A stretch of DNA of 64,000 bases, taken from assembly GCF_027244095.1 (NCBI RefSeq), contig NC_069669.1:8706501-8770500 (forward strand), read 5' to 3'. Source of the stretch: Hemicordylus capensis (lineage: Eukaryota > Chordata > Lepidosauria > Squamata > Cordylidae). How positions within the stretch are numbered: position 1 is the stretch's first letter; each line of letters starts with the position of its first letter. Below the pieces are notes generated by a model. That model was not told the origin of the DNA, searched no databases, and was given only the letters and a program-made list of their open reading frames with translations. Positions 29,838 through 41,057 of this stretch are shown here, piece by piece. A program made the translations under genes and the position numbers.

Positions 29838-31084
29838 TTGATAGATCCTGATTCACCAGCATGAACTCGGCATGTGTGCAGCAGAGGGACAGCACTAGGA
29901 ATGGGATGTGGAGATTTAGGGGGTGGGTTGTTGTTGTTTTTTACCCTTTCTGTGTTGCAGGACCCTCTCTGAAGCTCTTAGCATGCCATAGACTCCAAGT
30001 AGTCTCTTGAGTCCTGTCTCCAAGCGACGGCACAGATTCCTGCCATAGGGGTGAGAGTGAGAATGGCATCATGGAGTTGCTTGGCTTCTTTTCTAGACAG
30101 AGACTTCTTGTTATTCAAATGCAGTTGGTTCACATCGGGCAAACACATTGACTGCATTGCAATGAGGAGAACAATTCAGCCTGTGGGTAACTTGGGCATA
30201 GGGGTCCAGATGGTGAAAAAAGTCACTATCCATCACTCAAAAAGTGGAAACAGAGGATGCTTTTGGCCAAAAAAAAGTATCCACTTTCCATAAAATTGGC
30301 ATATGTTTATTGGTATTATATATGCAGTGTTTGATTTTAAAAATGGATAATTTGAGAATACATACAGCTCACCACTGAAGCTGGTCACTGCTCAGGCTGC
30401 TGTCTAGGTTGGAGGTGTCATGCCCCCCGGAATTTTGCGTTTCACCTGGATTTCAAGCCTCTCGCCCAGATGGCTTAGCCCACCCAGATTTGCCCAGATT
30501 TCAGCTTTCACTTAAAAAAATAATGCTAAGAGTTAGCCCTTGTAGAAGCAGAATTATGGAACAAAACATGCAGTCACTCTCCTGCTCAAACATTATTTTC
30601 AATTTACATAATATGCAATTTATATAATATTATTTTCATTTACATAATATGCAAAGTAGGCACACAGATTTGCAAGGCCAGAATGTGGCAACCCTAACTG
30701 TGTGGCAGCCCAGCTCTTGCTTGCTCTTTCTGCCGTTTCAGTTCTTGCGGGATCCATTCTATTATTGCCGCCCTCCATTCGTTCATATTAAGTGTGTGAA
30801 GACAGGATTGTTGGGTCAGCTGCTGTGGGAGAAGCAGCAGCAGCAGCAGCATCCAGGCTACTGGGTACTCAGCTTGCTGAAGGATTCACGAGTGACCTTG
30901 CTGGTTGCAAACCTCAGCTTTGAAAGTCTGATAAAGCAGAATCCCACATTCCCAGTTAGCTGTATTGATGTATTAGGGCTGTATTGGAGGTATGTATTAG
31001 CTTAGGAGAAAATCAGTTACTTTCTTAAGCATGCGAATGTTGCAATCTATCTATATAATTCTCTAAGATGTACCTGTGACTAAT

Positions 31085-31495
31085 CCCATGTGTGGCAGAT
31101 CTCAGGAGAGTATGCGAGCGAGCTGCCGGGAGGGGGAGAGGAAAGCAGTGGTAGGGGGGAGAAAGCGGCGGGTGGCAAAAAAAAAAAAAAGGTGAACGGG
31201 TGGGTGGGCGGACGGAGAGGAAGCAGTGGGCAGTGGCAGCAGCTGCAGCCTGACCTTGGCCGCCGTCCTTGTGAGGAGCCGCCATCCTTGCGAGGAGACT
31301 TGACTTGGCCGCCGTCCTTGCGAGGAGACTGGCTGAGCAGGCGGCGGAGAGGGCAGTGCAGCCTCCCTCTCTGGGCCTGCCTGCTGGCCAAATAGCAGGT
31401 TGAATGGGCCCCAGTGCAACCCCAGACCCACAGCTGCTGGGTGAGCGGGGGGGGGGGGGGGAACAGCCAAGCAAGTGGGGGGGGCGAAGACGAAC
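31085..31495. repeat. GC-rich block with three tandem GGCCGCC-type units
   Basis: The unit GCCGCCGTCCTTGCGAGGAG recurs three times between 31259 and 31332 with small changes. The block carries poly-A at 31176-31189 and a G-run at about 31447. It sits directly before an L2-like LINE end, and in composition and position next to LINE DNA it resembles the block at 14922-15325. Confidence 0.45.
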
Positions 31496-31640
31496 ATCCC
31501 CTGAAGATCTTAATAGGCGGCAGGGTTCATAATGAAGAGGGAATTCTCTTAAATATCCTGGGCTCAAGGCACTAAGAGCTTTATGGGTAATAACCAGCAC
31601 TTTGTAATTCTCAAGGCCCTGGTAGCTGCACCCCATAGTA
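31495..31640 (-). repeat. L2-like LINE ORF2 fragment
   Basis: Minus strand encodes LENYKVLVITHKALSALSPG and YLREFPLHYEPCRL, the usual L2-type motif before the C-terminus. Confidence 0.65.
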
Positions 31641-32234
31641 ACCCTGCCTTTACTCCCCTCCGTGCTGGGAGGCTTTACACGCAGGGCTTCTACTCTGAAT
31701 CTCCTCCGGAAGAGAGAGTGTGCATTCACACACCAGCCAAACTTTCTCCGAAGACCCTTCAAGATCCTCGGACCCACTCCGCACACAAAATCGGGCTTTG
31801 TCTTGCGAATTCTAGCTTATCTTGAGTTATTTCTGGGTTTTTGAAATGCTGGTTTTAAGCTCCAATGCGGCAGCGTCCTTCGCAACCCAGATTCATGCAC
31901 CCCTATCTTTTCATCACACTTTTGCATTTGGATCATTGGGAGAACCAGTGAACTGGTCGTCTACTGGTTCCCTGCCCCACGGTAACGAACTTGCCCCCTC
32001 TCCCTTCCTCACCCCACCCTCGCTAGGTTCTAATGTGTCGAATCACATTATTAGACACATCAGTTTTGTCTGCCAGGACCTTTCTCTTACTGTAAGAGTG
32101 GCCCCGCTAACCAAGCAAAGAGGCACCTTTTAAAAAGTAGCGGTTCTCTGTATTGCACAGGGGGAGAGCAACCGGCCCTCTCCATCCCCAGCAAAGCACC
32201 CCTCCAGTGGCTGTTGCTGGGGTCTAGCTTACCT

Positions 32235-32500
32235 TTCTTTTTTTAGATTTGAGCCCTTTGGGGGACAGGGAGCCATCTTTATTCATTTATTTATATCTAT
32301 GTAAACCACTTTGGGGGCTTTTGTTGGAAAGCAGTATATACATATTTGTCGTATTCGTATTCATATTCTATCTTGTGTTTATTTTTTAGATTGTGAGCCC
32401 TTTGGGGAAAAGGAGTTTTCTTTCTTTCTTTCTTTCTTTGTAAAACTGCTTTGGGAACTTTGGTTGGAAAGTGGTATATAAATACTTGTTGTATTTATTA
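32235..32500 (+). repeat. Two LINE 3' ends in tandem
   Basis: Copies at 32235-32365 and 32380-32500 both have GTGAGCCCTTTGGGG-like words and end TTGGAAAG(C/T)(A/G)GTATATAAATA-like. A (TTTC)n run is at about 32415-32440. Confidence 0.65.
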
Positions 32501-32709
32501 TTCTGAGCCTCTCCCTCAAGTAAAACCACAAGACATCCCTGGTCTGGTTCCTTGCATCTCCTCCCACATCCATTGGTTGGGCCCCCCAACCAGTGGGTCT
32601 ATTTCCCCATCCTTGAGCTTCTCGGAGGCTGCATAGTTGTCCATGCGGGTCTGATATATGTTGGTGAGGTCCTTGCTCTAGTCCAGTGGTGCACTGGTGA
32701 GGTCCGAGT

Positions 32710-32895
32710 TAAAGGTAAAGTTGTGCCGTTGATTCGGTGTCGACTCCTGGCGACCACACAGAGAGCCCTGTGGTTGTCTTTGGTAGAATACAGGAGGGGT
32801 TTCCCATTGCCTCCTCCCGCTCAGGATGAGATGGTGCCTCTCAGCACCTTCCTGTATCACTGCTGCCCGATAGAGGTGTTTCCCATAAATTACTG
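32710..32895 (-). repeat. Squam1/Sauria-like SINE, 3' part
   Basis: Plus strand: GGTAAAGTTGTGCCGTTGAT and TCGACTCCTGGCGACCAC (tail), then GGTAGAATACAGGAGGGGTT and GCCCGATAGAGGTGTTTCCC. The tRNA head is missing. Confidence 0.75.
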
Positions 32896-33612
32896 TGCAG
32901 TGCAGGAAATGATTATCTGGACATGTCTGTCCATCGTTAAAGCCCCATTTATTTCACAGGGCTCCCTGCCCAGCCTCAATGACACTGATTTTTATTTGTT
33001 GCAAAAGAGACAACTGTGGTTGATACATGAGACCTTTGGGATCAATGAAAAACTAAAACTGCCGAGAAGAGCTGGTCTGTAAAATGACGAGCTAAGCAAA
33101 TAGTTGTTTTGTCAACCTGTATATGGAAATCCTGGAAGATGGCATAGTTGCTTGGCATTGGGGCTCCACCTCCTGTCCATTGTGGGCATTGCAGCTTCCC
33201 AAGCTGCTACAGAGCAGAGCTGTAGATGACTCAAAGAAGTGAACCAAGCCAGCTTCTTTGGATGCCCAGAAGCTAGGAGGCAACCCAGGGGACCTTGACC
33301 CAGTGAGGCCAAGGTGACCCAGGGGAGTCCGCAGATGGGCATGTGGGTCCTGTCAAACAGGATACTGAAGGAGACCGTTCAGATTGTGATGTAAAATATA
33401 GCTCCCTGCTCCCAAGGGACTTACGATTTCAAAGGAAACTCAAGAGTTGAATAGGAAGAGTTGCTTCCCCTTGCTAAATATGAGAAGACCACCACTTCAG
33501 AAAGGTACCTCTTGGTGCCAGTTGGTAGCGGTTGCAAGAATTTGTAATGCCTGGGAGTTCCCAGGTCTCTCACAGCAAGGAGAGAACTGTAGCATTTTAT
33601 TTCTGTCTGGGG

Positions 33613-33732
33613 CAGGGCTGCACAACTTTGGCCTCCAGCAGATGTTGGACTACAACTCCCATCACCCCTGACTATTGACCACTGGAAGCTGTAGACCAAA
33701 AACAGCTGGAGGACCAAAGTTACGCAGCTCTG
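33613..33732. mobile_element. Folding hAT-like element, variant ends
   Basis: CAGGGCTGCACAACTTTGGC against the complement of CAGAGCTGCGTAACTTTGG. The left arm has GGACTACAACTCCCATCACC; the right arm has drifted. Confidence 0.65.
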
Positions 33733-33734
33733 TT

Positions 33735-34520
33735 CTAGGTCATCCAGATGCCACGCCTGCACAAAGCTTGTTTCAGATGAGGAGCAGCAGGAGATGGAGA
33801 TGGAGATGGAGAAGACGGGAGTCAGACGAAATGGACAGTTTTTGCTAGAAAATGATGTCAATTCCACATACTCATTTCCTCACCACACAAGACCCATCAG
33901 TTCTGTGAAAGGAACCTGGTAAGGTTTTTTTTTAAGTCTGACATTGGTTTTGATGCTATGGTCATGGTCACATACATGTTTGAAACATTTCACTACATGC
34001 TGAAGAGGCAAGTCATTTTTCAGTTTGGAATTTTAAAACGAGTGGCTTGCCTCTTCAGCAGTGCTGCAGTGGGAATTTTGAAGAAACTTTGGGGTATATA
34101 CCATGAGCTAGATTGAGTTCCCCCTGGACAGAGCTAGTTCCCACTGAATTCAATGGGGCATACTCCCAGGAAGAGGCAAAATATAGGATTGCTGGCTTTG
34201 CTGTCTCCTGCCCCCAAGTCCTGCAGACGACTATGCATCTGGTCCACCCTGTCCACACATGCAGCTCTCTTGAATTGCAGCGATAGAGGTAAATGTAGCT
34301 TCTGAATTTTAAGCCAGAGGCTTTTCCACCTTCCTTCCACATTGTGGCATAAAGTTATGAGAAAAATATGCTGGTTTTTAAAGGGCAAGCAACTAGATGT
34401 GAACAAGATGCTCACATCTTGACCCTATAGAGAAGTATGTAGATCACTCTGATGGTTCAACAACACGCGAGAATGCTCAGGAAGTTAGCATATTGTGGTG
34501 CATATTGGGGCACGAAAACC
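33735..34520. other. Intergenic stretch with one short repeat fragment
   Basis: A GAGATG tandem run lies at about 33795-33815. A piece of the squamate repeat with CTGAATTCAATGGGGCATAC is at 34142-34165. A near inverted pair around GTGGCTTGCCTCTTCAGCAG and ATGCTGAAGAGGCAAGTCAT lies at 33998-34063. No gene was seen. Confidence 0.4.
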
Positions 34521-34609
34521 CAGGTGGTGTTGGCCTACAACTCCCATCATCCCCAACCACACCGGCCAAAGGTGGGAGATGATGGGAGTTGTAGTCCAAC
34601 ACCACCTGC
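34521..34609. mobile_element. Short folding element next to the CpG island
   Basis: CAGGTGGTGTTGGCCTACAA and CTCCCATCATCCCC are mirrored by GATGATGGGAGTTGTAGTCC and AACACCACCTG. It lies about 20 bp before the CpG-rich block begins. Confidence 0.75.
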
Positions 34610-34624
34610 TCGGCCGGCCTCACT

Positions 34625-35720
34625 GAATTCCCAGAGGAGAGGCACGCCTTGGCTCTTTGGCGTTGCTCCGGATCGGGCCGCCGTGACTGAGGGCGGGGCA
34701 GCCCCAGCTGAGCCCCCGAGCCCTTGCGCAGGAGCTCTGCCGGGTGGTGGTGGCGGGGGGGGGGAAGCGAGGCGACCGTCGTGCGCGTGCCAGTCAGCTG
34801 CGCAAAAGCGTGGGGGTGCGTGTGCGCATCTGGGGTGCCCTTGCGGAGGAGCATCACCACCACCGGGAGGAGCTGCGCCAAGCCCAGCCCCGCCGTCGCC
34901 GTCGCTCGGCACCTGCCGGCCTTTCCTGCCTCCTCCCTCGGCGGCGCGTCACGGGAGGCGGCGCCCGGACGCATCAGCTGGCTCCCGGTGGCCGCCTCCC
35001 TGTCCCCGGCCTGAGCCAGGATGGCAGCGGCGCCGGCAGCAGCTTCAGGAGCGCTCGGGAGGGCGACGCCGGCCGCGGAGGGGCCCGGAGGAGCGCCGCG
35101 CTGAGCCGGTAAGCGCCTCCCTCCCCATCCCGGCCCCCGAATTGCGCCTTCCCGGTTCCAAGCAGCCTCTCCGCCCTTCCGTGCATCGGCTCCCCCGGGC
35201 CGGCCTCCTCCTCCTTCTCCCCGCCCCATAGCCGTGCCCCGTCTCCCTCTGGAAGCCCGCGACGACCCCCCCCTTGGGATCGGGTCCCCCCTCCCCGCCC
35301 AAGCCCGTCTCCTGCCTGCTGCTGCTGCCCCCGCGCCCTCTCCATTGTCTCTCCAGGCGCGCTGCCCCTGGGGGCCCTCCTCGTGGGGCTGCCCCCCACC
35401 CCAGCCTGGGGGCTGTGTGCCTGCAGAAGGCCACGACCCCCCCGCACTCCGCCCCCCCCCCCTCCAGTTTTGAAGACCCGCCTTTCACTGCCGGCATACA
35501 AAGAATTCTCCAAACGGGGTGTTTTTTTTCTCCTCCTCCTCCCTCGGCTCCTGCGCCCTCTTCCTTCTTCCCCATAGACAGCGCTGTCTCTTCCTCGTTC
35601 CTGCCTCTCAGCCCCCTCGCCCTCCCCTGCCCCTCTCTGCTGCTGCAGCTGAGCTTGCCCTCCTCCTGGCCCCTCCCTAGAAAACCTGGCCACTCTCTGG
35701 TGCATTGAAGAGGATGGCAC
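34625..35720 (+). promoter_or_regulatory. CpG island, probable promoter and first exon of another gene
   Basis: About 1.1 kb of very GC- and CpG-rich DNA stands alone among repeats. On the plus strand a short frame starts at the ATG at 35021 (MAAAPAAASGALGRATP) and stops at 35102-35104. A strong donor GTAAGC follows at 35109, so the likely reading is a 5' UTR exon with a 27-codon upstream frame. No coding exon joined to it was recognised to the right. The long frames on both strands are composition artefacts. Transcription direction is inferred from the donor only. Confidence 0.55.
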
Positions 35721-36081
35721 GGGGGTGGCATCCTGGCCCCAGAGGGCCCCTTAACCTTCCCTTTTCCCTCTTCCCTGGCTTAAAAAAAAAGAAGTATCAT
35801 AAACAGCAGTATGAGCCGTCCACTTAGATGTGACCTCCCTCCCTCCTTCGGAGAGCCTCGTCCACTGAGACGAAAGAGGTCCAAACCATCCAGGTGCCCT
35901 CGGAGTGATGCTCTCCCCCCACAAATGCTGCTGATCTCCCATCTCTGGTGGGTTGGATGGGCCTTCTGGTCCCAGCACGGAGGCGGCTGGACTCAGGGAA
36001 GTGGACTCTGACAGATAGATGCAGCTCCGCCTGCAGGTGAACACGTCCCGCCCGGCTGGCAGGTTCTGGCCTGTGCTGGCA

Positions 36082-36325
36082 TAGGAACGTAGGCAGCTGC
36101 TGCATACTGAGTCAGACCCTTGGTCTAGCTAGCTCAGTATTGTCGGCACTGACTGGCAGGGGCTGCTTTCCGGGGATTCGGACAGGAGTCCGGAGTTATG
36201 CACCAGCATAAAACAAGTTAAAAACCTATACAAAAACTTAGAACAATTTCATGATTTAAAAATAAACCAGAGATTAAAACCTAGCAATTTTTTAAAAGAT
36301 TGAACCTGGGACCTTCTGTATGCAA
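36082..36325 (-). repeat. tRNA-Ala-type SINE split by AT-rich LINE piece
   Basis: Tail complement CATAGGAACGTAGGCAGCTG and CTGACTGGCAGGGGC lie at 36080-36175. An AT-rich insert with ACAAGTTAAAAACC follows, and then the head complement GGACCTTCTGTATGCAAAGC at 36309. Confidence 0.55.
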
Positions 36326-36361
36326 AGCAGATGCTCTGCTCTTGAGTTCCAGCCCCAACCC

Positions 36362-36615
36362 CTGCCCACTGAGTCAGACCCCTGGTCCGTCTAGCTCAGT
36401 ATTGTCTGCACTGACTGGCAGCAGCTCTCCAAGCCCTGCCTGGAGATGCCAGAGATTGAACCCGGGACCTGCAGGTAGATGCTCTACCCTTGAGCCGCAG
36501 CCCCATTTCCTGGGGGGGGATATGTCTTAGAGCAGGCAGTGCTCACATGTAGTCACCCATCCAAATGCAAACCAAGGCAGACCCTGCTTAGGAAAGGGGG
36601 GGAAATCATGTTGCC
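36362..36615 (-). repeat. tRNA-Ala SINE (36362-36512) followed by a 5S SINE head (36535-36615)
   Basis: First part: CTGAGTCAGACCCCTGGTCC to GGGACCTGCAGGTAGATGCT. Second part: complement of the 5S head, ATCCAAATGCAAACCAAGGC and CCTGCTTAGGAAAGG. Confidence 0.6.
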
Positions 36616-36929
36616 TGAGTTTGCACGCGATCCTGGCAGTCAGGTTACAGTTGCACTCACAACCTGAACCTCTGCTAATAACTGTGCTTGGAAGCTTTGT
36701 TTGGTTGGGCAGGCTAGGTGGCCCGAATCCAGGGTCGGCTGCTTGTGAGAACAGCCTTAATGTATGAATAGGGCTATAGACTGGACTGGATCCTGGGCCA
36801 GATCTCTCCACAAGCCCCATTGAAAGGAACAGGGACACAGAAAACACGGAGTTGCCTTCTACTGAGTCCGACCTTTGGTCTGTCTTGCCGAGTATTATTT
36901 ACACCAGGCCTGCTCAGCTTTGGCTGTTT

Positions 36930-37180
36930 AACTTGTCCCCTGAGCTCAGCAGGGTCTGCCCTGGTTGCATATGGATGGGAGACTTGATGTGTGAGCCCTG
37001 GAAGATCTTCCCCTTAAAGAGCAGAAGGTCCCAAGTTCCCTCCCTGGCAGCATCTCCAAGATGGGGCTGAGAGACATTCCTGCCTGCAACCTTGGAGAAG
37101 CCGCTGCCAGTCTGGGTATGCAATACTGAGCTAGATGGACCAAGGGTCTGACTCGGTATATGGCAGCTTCCTATGTCCCT
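36930..37180 (+). repeat. 5S-rRNA-headed SINE
   Basis: CAGCAGGGTCTGCCCTGGTT and GGATGGGAGACTTG, then the body CTCCCTGGCAGCATCTCC and tail GGCAGCTTCCTATGTCC. Confidence 0.8.
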
Positions 37181-37621
37181 GGGTGGTTCACAATAGAAAA
37201 CCAATTAAAATATTAGCATAATGAAAACCATTTAAAATGCAACGAGAACTCTAAAATTCTTGGCTGAGGCAATTGGTTCCTCCCTGCCTGTTTATCTGCA
37301 TCAACTGAAATACACGTTTATTCTGCAAGACCTTTTTGTATTGATTGTGTTTATTGGTTGGATTGTGAATTCTGCTTCTGTGTTGCTAGCTTCGCCTGTT
37401 TTGCATCTGTGTTTTGATTCCTTTTTTGATTTGGTTGCTTTTGAATTGATCTTGCATTGTCCTTCTGCCCTGGAGTGTGGGTTTGTTTTGCTGTTTTAAA
37501 CAAACGTTTATACAAGGAAGGTGGAATATACATGCCTCAAATGAAACCAGTAATGTCACTACCATGTTCTTATACAGCTCCTGTCCTGTACCATTATTAT
37601 TATTTCTCATTTGTTGAATCA

Positions 37622-37758
37622 TCCTGATGGCACAACCTGGGTCTTCCAGCTGTTGTTGGACTACAGATCTCATCATCCCCTGCCACAGTGGCCAGTAGTC
37701 AAGAATGATGGGATCTGTAATCCAGCAGCAACTGGCAGACCCAAGTTGTGCAACCCTG
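37622..37758. mobile_element. Folding hAT-like element, diverged
   Basis: ACAACCTGGGTCTTCCAGC with TGTTGTTGGACTACAGATC at the left, matched by ATGATGGGATCTGTAATCC and GACCCAAGTTGTGCAACC at the right. Confidence 0.6.
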
Positions 37759-37899
37759 CTGTACGTGGTGCATTGCAAAGATTGAAATCATGGGTCCCTG
37801 CCCTGAGGAACTTACATTCTAGCTATTGACATAAGAGTAAAAGGATGTTAGTGTTGGTTTTAAATGATTTTAATGTTTAACTGATTTTAATTGTTTAAT

Positions 37900-38140
37900 T
37901 GATTTATTATTATTATTATTATTATTATTACATTTATATCCCGCTCTTCTTCCAAGGAGCCCAGAGCGGTGTACTACATACTTGAGTTTCTCTTTCACAA
38001 CAACCCTGTGAAGTAGGTTAGGCTGAAAGAGAAGTGACTGGCCCAGAGTCACCCAGCTAGTATCATGGCTGAATGGGGATTTGAACTCGGGTTTCCCTGG
38101 TCCTAGTCCAGCACTCTGACCACTACACCACGCTGGCTCT
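37900..38140 (-). repeat. tRNA-headed SINE (GCCAGCGTGG type)
   Basis: A (TTA)n tail at 37905-37930 is followed by CCGCTCTTCTTCCAAGGAGC, the body TCACCCAGCTAGTATCATGG and the head complement ending ACCACTACACCACGCTGGC. The complement of the tRNA-like B-box is GGGGATTTGAACTCGGG. Confidence 0.8.
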
Positions 38141-38164
38141 CACTGTAGGCCACCTGCAGTTTCA

Positions 38165-38490
38165 GAGGCAAGATGCAAGATAGTCAAGATGCAAGATGCC
38201 TCTGAATACCAGTTGCAGGGGAGGAACAGCAGGAGAGAAGGCATGCTCTCACCTCTTGCTTGTGGACTTCTCAGAGACACCTTGTGGGCCACTGTGGGAA
38301 ACAGGATACTAGACTAGATCAGGGTTTCTTAACCTTGGGCCCCCAGATGTTGTTGGACTACAACTCCCAGCATCCCCAGACATGGCCTTTGTGGCTGAGG
38401 ATGATGGGAGTTGTAGTCCAACAACATCTGGGGGCCCAAGGTTAAGAAACTCTGGACTAGATAGTTCTTAGGCCTGATCCAGCAGGGTTG
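38165..38490 (+). repeat. CR1 3' end split by a folding hAT element
   Basis: CAGTTGCAGGGGAGGAACAG and GTGGGCCACTGTGGGAAACA lead to the insertion at 38320; the CR1 resumes with GGCCTGATCCAGCAGGGTTG and TTCTTAACAG. Confidence 0.75.
38320..38454. mobile_element. Folding hAT-like element (135 bp), exact 8-bp duplication
   Basis: Ends CAGGGTTTCTTAACC and GGTTAAGAAACTCTG. GACTAGAT flanks both sides (38312-38319 and 38455-38462), and the word is part of the interrupted CR1 sequence. Same length and same ends as 23335-23469. Confidence 0.88.
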
Positions 38491-38519
38491 TTCTTAACAG
38501 CTTGATCCCCTAAGTGGAA

Positions 38520-38632
38520 TAACTTACAGTGCTCACTCATGTAGTCTCCCATTCAAATGCAAACCAGGGTGGAGCCTACTTAGCAAAAGGGACAACTCAT
38601 GCTTGCTAACACAAGACCAGCTCTCCGCAAAA
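38520..38632 (-). repeat. 5S SINE head fragment
   Basis: Complement of the 5S head: CTCCCATTCAAATGCAAACC and CCTACTTAGCAAAAGGGACA, then ACACAAGACCAGCTCTCC. Confidence 0.65.
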
Positions 38633-39144
38633 TGATAGAGAATCATCCTGTTCTTCATTTCCCCAGTACTTAATGAAATGCAACCCGTGTTTTACAAAGA
38701 TAGTTATTTTCTTCCTGTCTCCTTAAAACGTCTACACAGTTTATCAATGTGGACTGCAATCCTAAGATTGTTTACTCAGAAGGAAGTCGCTCAGCTATTA
38801 TGTAACTATTATTGTTGAGTAAGAGAATAATAGTCCCTGCTACCTGGGGTGGTTGTTATAACCCTAGTTGTTATAACAACGATCCCAACCTAGGATTAAC
38901 GCCCTCATAAGAGCACTTAGGCCTAGATATAGTGCCCTACTCAAATAGTTGACTTTTCCGTAGTTGGAATTTTGCACATTTTCCGGGATTAGCATGTAGC
39001 AGTAATTGCTTTGCATGCTGCAATAAGTGATGGGTGCGAAAGGGGTGGGTGGGATTGCTTCAAACCCTGTACCGGAATTTTCTAAAATCTTTCTAAATTT
39101 TTCTCTGCCCCCCCCCGCCCCCAATTCTTTGCAAGCATAGTTTA

Positions 39145-39330
39145 TTTATTTATTTACTTATTGACTGATTTGATTTGATTTGATTTCTAGACCGCCCTTC
39201 CAAAAATGGCTCAGGGCGGTTTTCACAGAGAAATAACAATTACATAAGATGGCTCCCCGTCCCCAAAGGGCTCACAATCGAAAATGAAACATAAGATAGA
39301 TACCAGCAACAGTCACTGGAGGTGGATAGG
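39145..39330 (-). repeat. LINE 3' end
   Basis: (TTTGA)-like run, then TTCTAGACCGCCCTTCC, ATGGCTCAGGGCGGTTTTCA and CCCCAAAGGGCTCACAATCG; same family as 10685-10870. Confidence 0.7.
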
Positions 39331-40599
39331 GCCGGTTATAACCGAATGTTGCTTGCATTTAGGACTGACATGAGCTGGATAAGGCCTCCCCCCCGCCACT
39401 TTTTTTGAGACCCCTAGAGATGTGAAGGGGCCTGGAAAAAATCCAAGTATATGTGTGACCAGTTTCCTCACCATTTCCCCTTGGGGGTGGGGAACGTTTT
39501 TCCATGAAAAAGGGAAAACTCGGGGACATGTGATCCCCACACATCTAGGCAACCTGCCTCCAAACAATTAGACTGACTACGGGCCTGAATTGCTTTTCTG
39601 GACAATGTATAGATTTGGTTTGTTTGATCAGCTCATCTGTTGCACTTCAACCTGATTACAGCATGATATACTGCACTCTGTCCTCACTTCTAGCATGCTG
39701 TGGCTCGGATTGTGTAGGTGTGGTGTTGGTGTTGGGTACAAATGAGTGTGGGAAGGGGCAGCCTGGGGTAAGTCTAGATGGCATTTAGCCCCATCTCCTT
39801 CTGCAAATCAAGGTCTGCAGGTAGACCAGGGCTTAACAATCCCCAGGTGCAGTTAGTCATGGCGCCTGGAAATTTAAGCATGCCCCCTGAGTTTGACCAG
39901 GAGGGATGACCAAGCAATGTAGGGGCAGGTTACTACCTTCCCCGCCTGGTTCTGTCCATCCATCACCTGAAAAATAGTGACCGCACATTTTGCTCCATAA
40001 CTTCACTCCTACAAGGGCTAGAGCTTAGCTTTAAAAAAATAATAATAATGAAAGCTGGGAATCTGGGGAAAATTATAAGAGGAATCCGAATCTCAAATCA
40101 AATCTGGGGCGATTTGATTTGGACCCGAATCTACCCAATGGACCACAGGGGCGATTTGTTCTGTCTCCAAATCACCCAAATCAGCTAGACTCGGGTACAA
40201 ATAATTTTTACCCGGATCGATTCGCACATCCCTACCCAGGACTGCACAGATTTCACCAGAGGTCTCATTTCCACTGCTATTGTTGAGAAGTAAAAAAAAA
40301 ACACAGCAGGAATCCTTTCTGAGTAGGAGGAGAGTCCCCGCCCCAAAAGTGTTTCTTACCATCTCCCAATCCAGATGCCGCTTCTCTCCTAAGCCCGCTG
40401 CCTGTGTGCCAGAAAAAGATCTGAGGGAAGAAAGGGGGTTGGTGGCAACCACAAATAATGGCTGGCTAGCGAACTAAGCCTAAATTTGTGGATCCCTGGG
40501 TGTTGAGGCCTGAGAAAAACCACGCACTCGAAACAGAAGGAATGTGGTTACCATCTGCGACCAAAGCTATTCCTGGAGATTCCCCGCCCCCCCCCCCCG
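39331..40599. other. Intergenic stretch with a possible MITE at 40080-40235
   Basis: 40080-40235 has repeated AAATC/GATTTG words and ends GGATCGATTCGCACATCCCT, the type of end seen at 24526. Otherwise no gene or family was recognised. Confidence 0.4.
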
Positions 40600-41057
40600 G
40601 CATGTGATAGGGCTGAGAGAGACTCCTGCCTTTAACCTAGGAGATGCCGCTGCCAGTCTGTGTAGACAATATTGAACTAGACGGACTAATAGTCTGACCC
40701 TGTACAAGGCTGCTTCTTACGTTCCTATTTTCCCCGATATTTTCCCCAATCTCTATGGGAGGAGAGCTGGTCTTGTGGTAGCCAGCATGAATTGTCCCCT
40801 TTGCTAAGCAGGGTCTGCCCTGGTTTGCATTTGAGTAGGAGACTACATGTGAACACTGTAAGAGATTCCCCTCAGGGGATGGAGCTGCTCTGGGAAGAGC
40901 AGAAGGTTCCGAGTTCCCTCCCTGGCAGCATCTCCAAGAGAGGGCTGAGAGAGATTCCTGCCTGCAACCTTGGAGAAGCCGCTGCCAACCTGTGAAGACA
41001 ATACTGAGCTAGATGGACCAAGGGTCTGACTCGGTGTAAAGCAGCTTCCTATATCCC
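40600..41057 (+). repeat. Two 5S-type SINEs: a tail (40600-40728) and a full copy (40756-41057)
   Basis: The first lacks its head and begins in GGGCTGAGAGAGACTCCTGC. The second is complete: GGAGAGCTGGTCTTGTGGTA, TTGCTAAGCAGGGTCTGCCC, body, and GCAGCTTCCTATATCCC. Confidence 0.78.

Noticed and set aside
34625-35720. Naming the CpG-island gene MYH14 or ZNF473 from human gene order
   Set aside because: No exon of either gene was seen in the window, and gene order may differ in squamates.
34452-35731. Frames of about 250 residues on both strands across the second CpG island
   Set aside because: Overlapping frames on both strands with Gly/Pro/Arg/Ala bias, running into the folding element. These are composition artefacts.
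40800-40850. A 5S rRNA gene
   Set aside because: Only the internal control part resembles 5S. The flanks are SINE sequence present in many copies.
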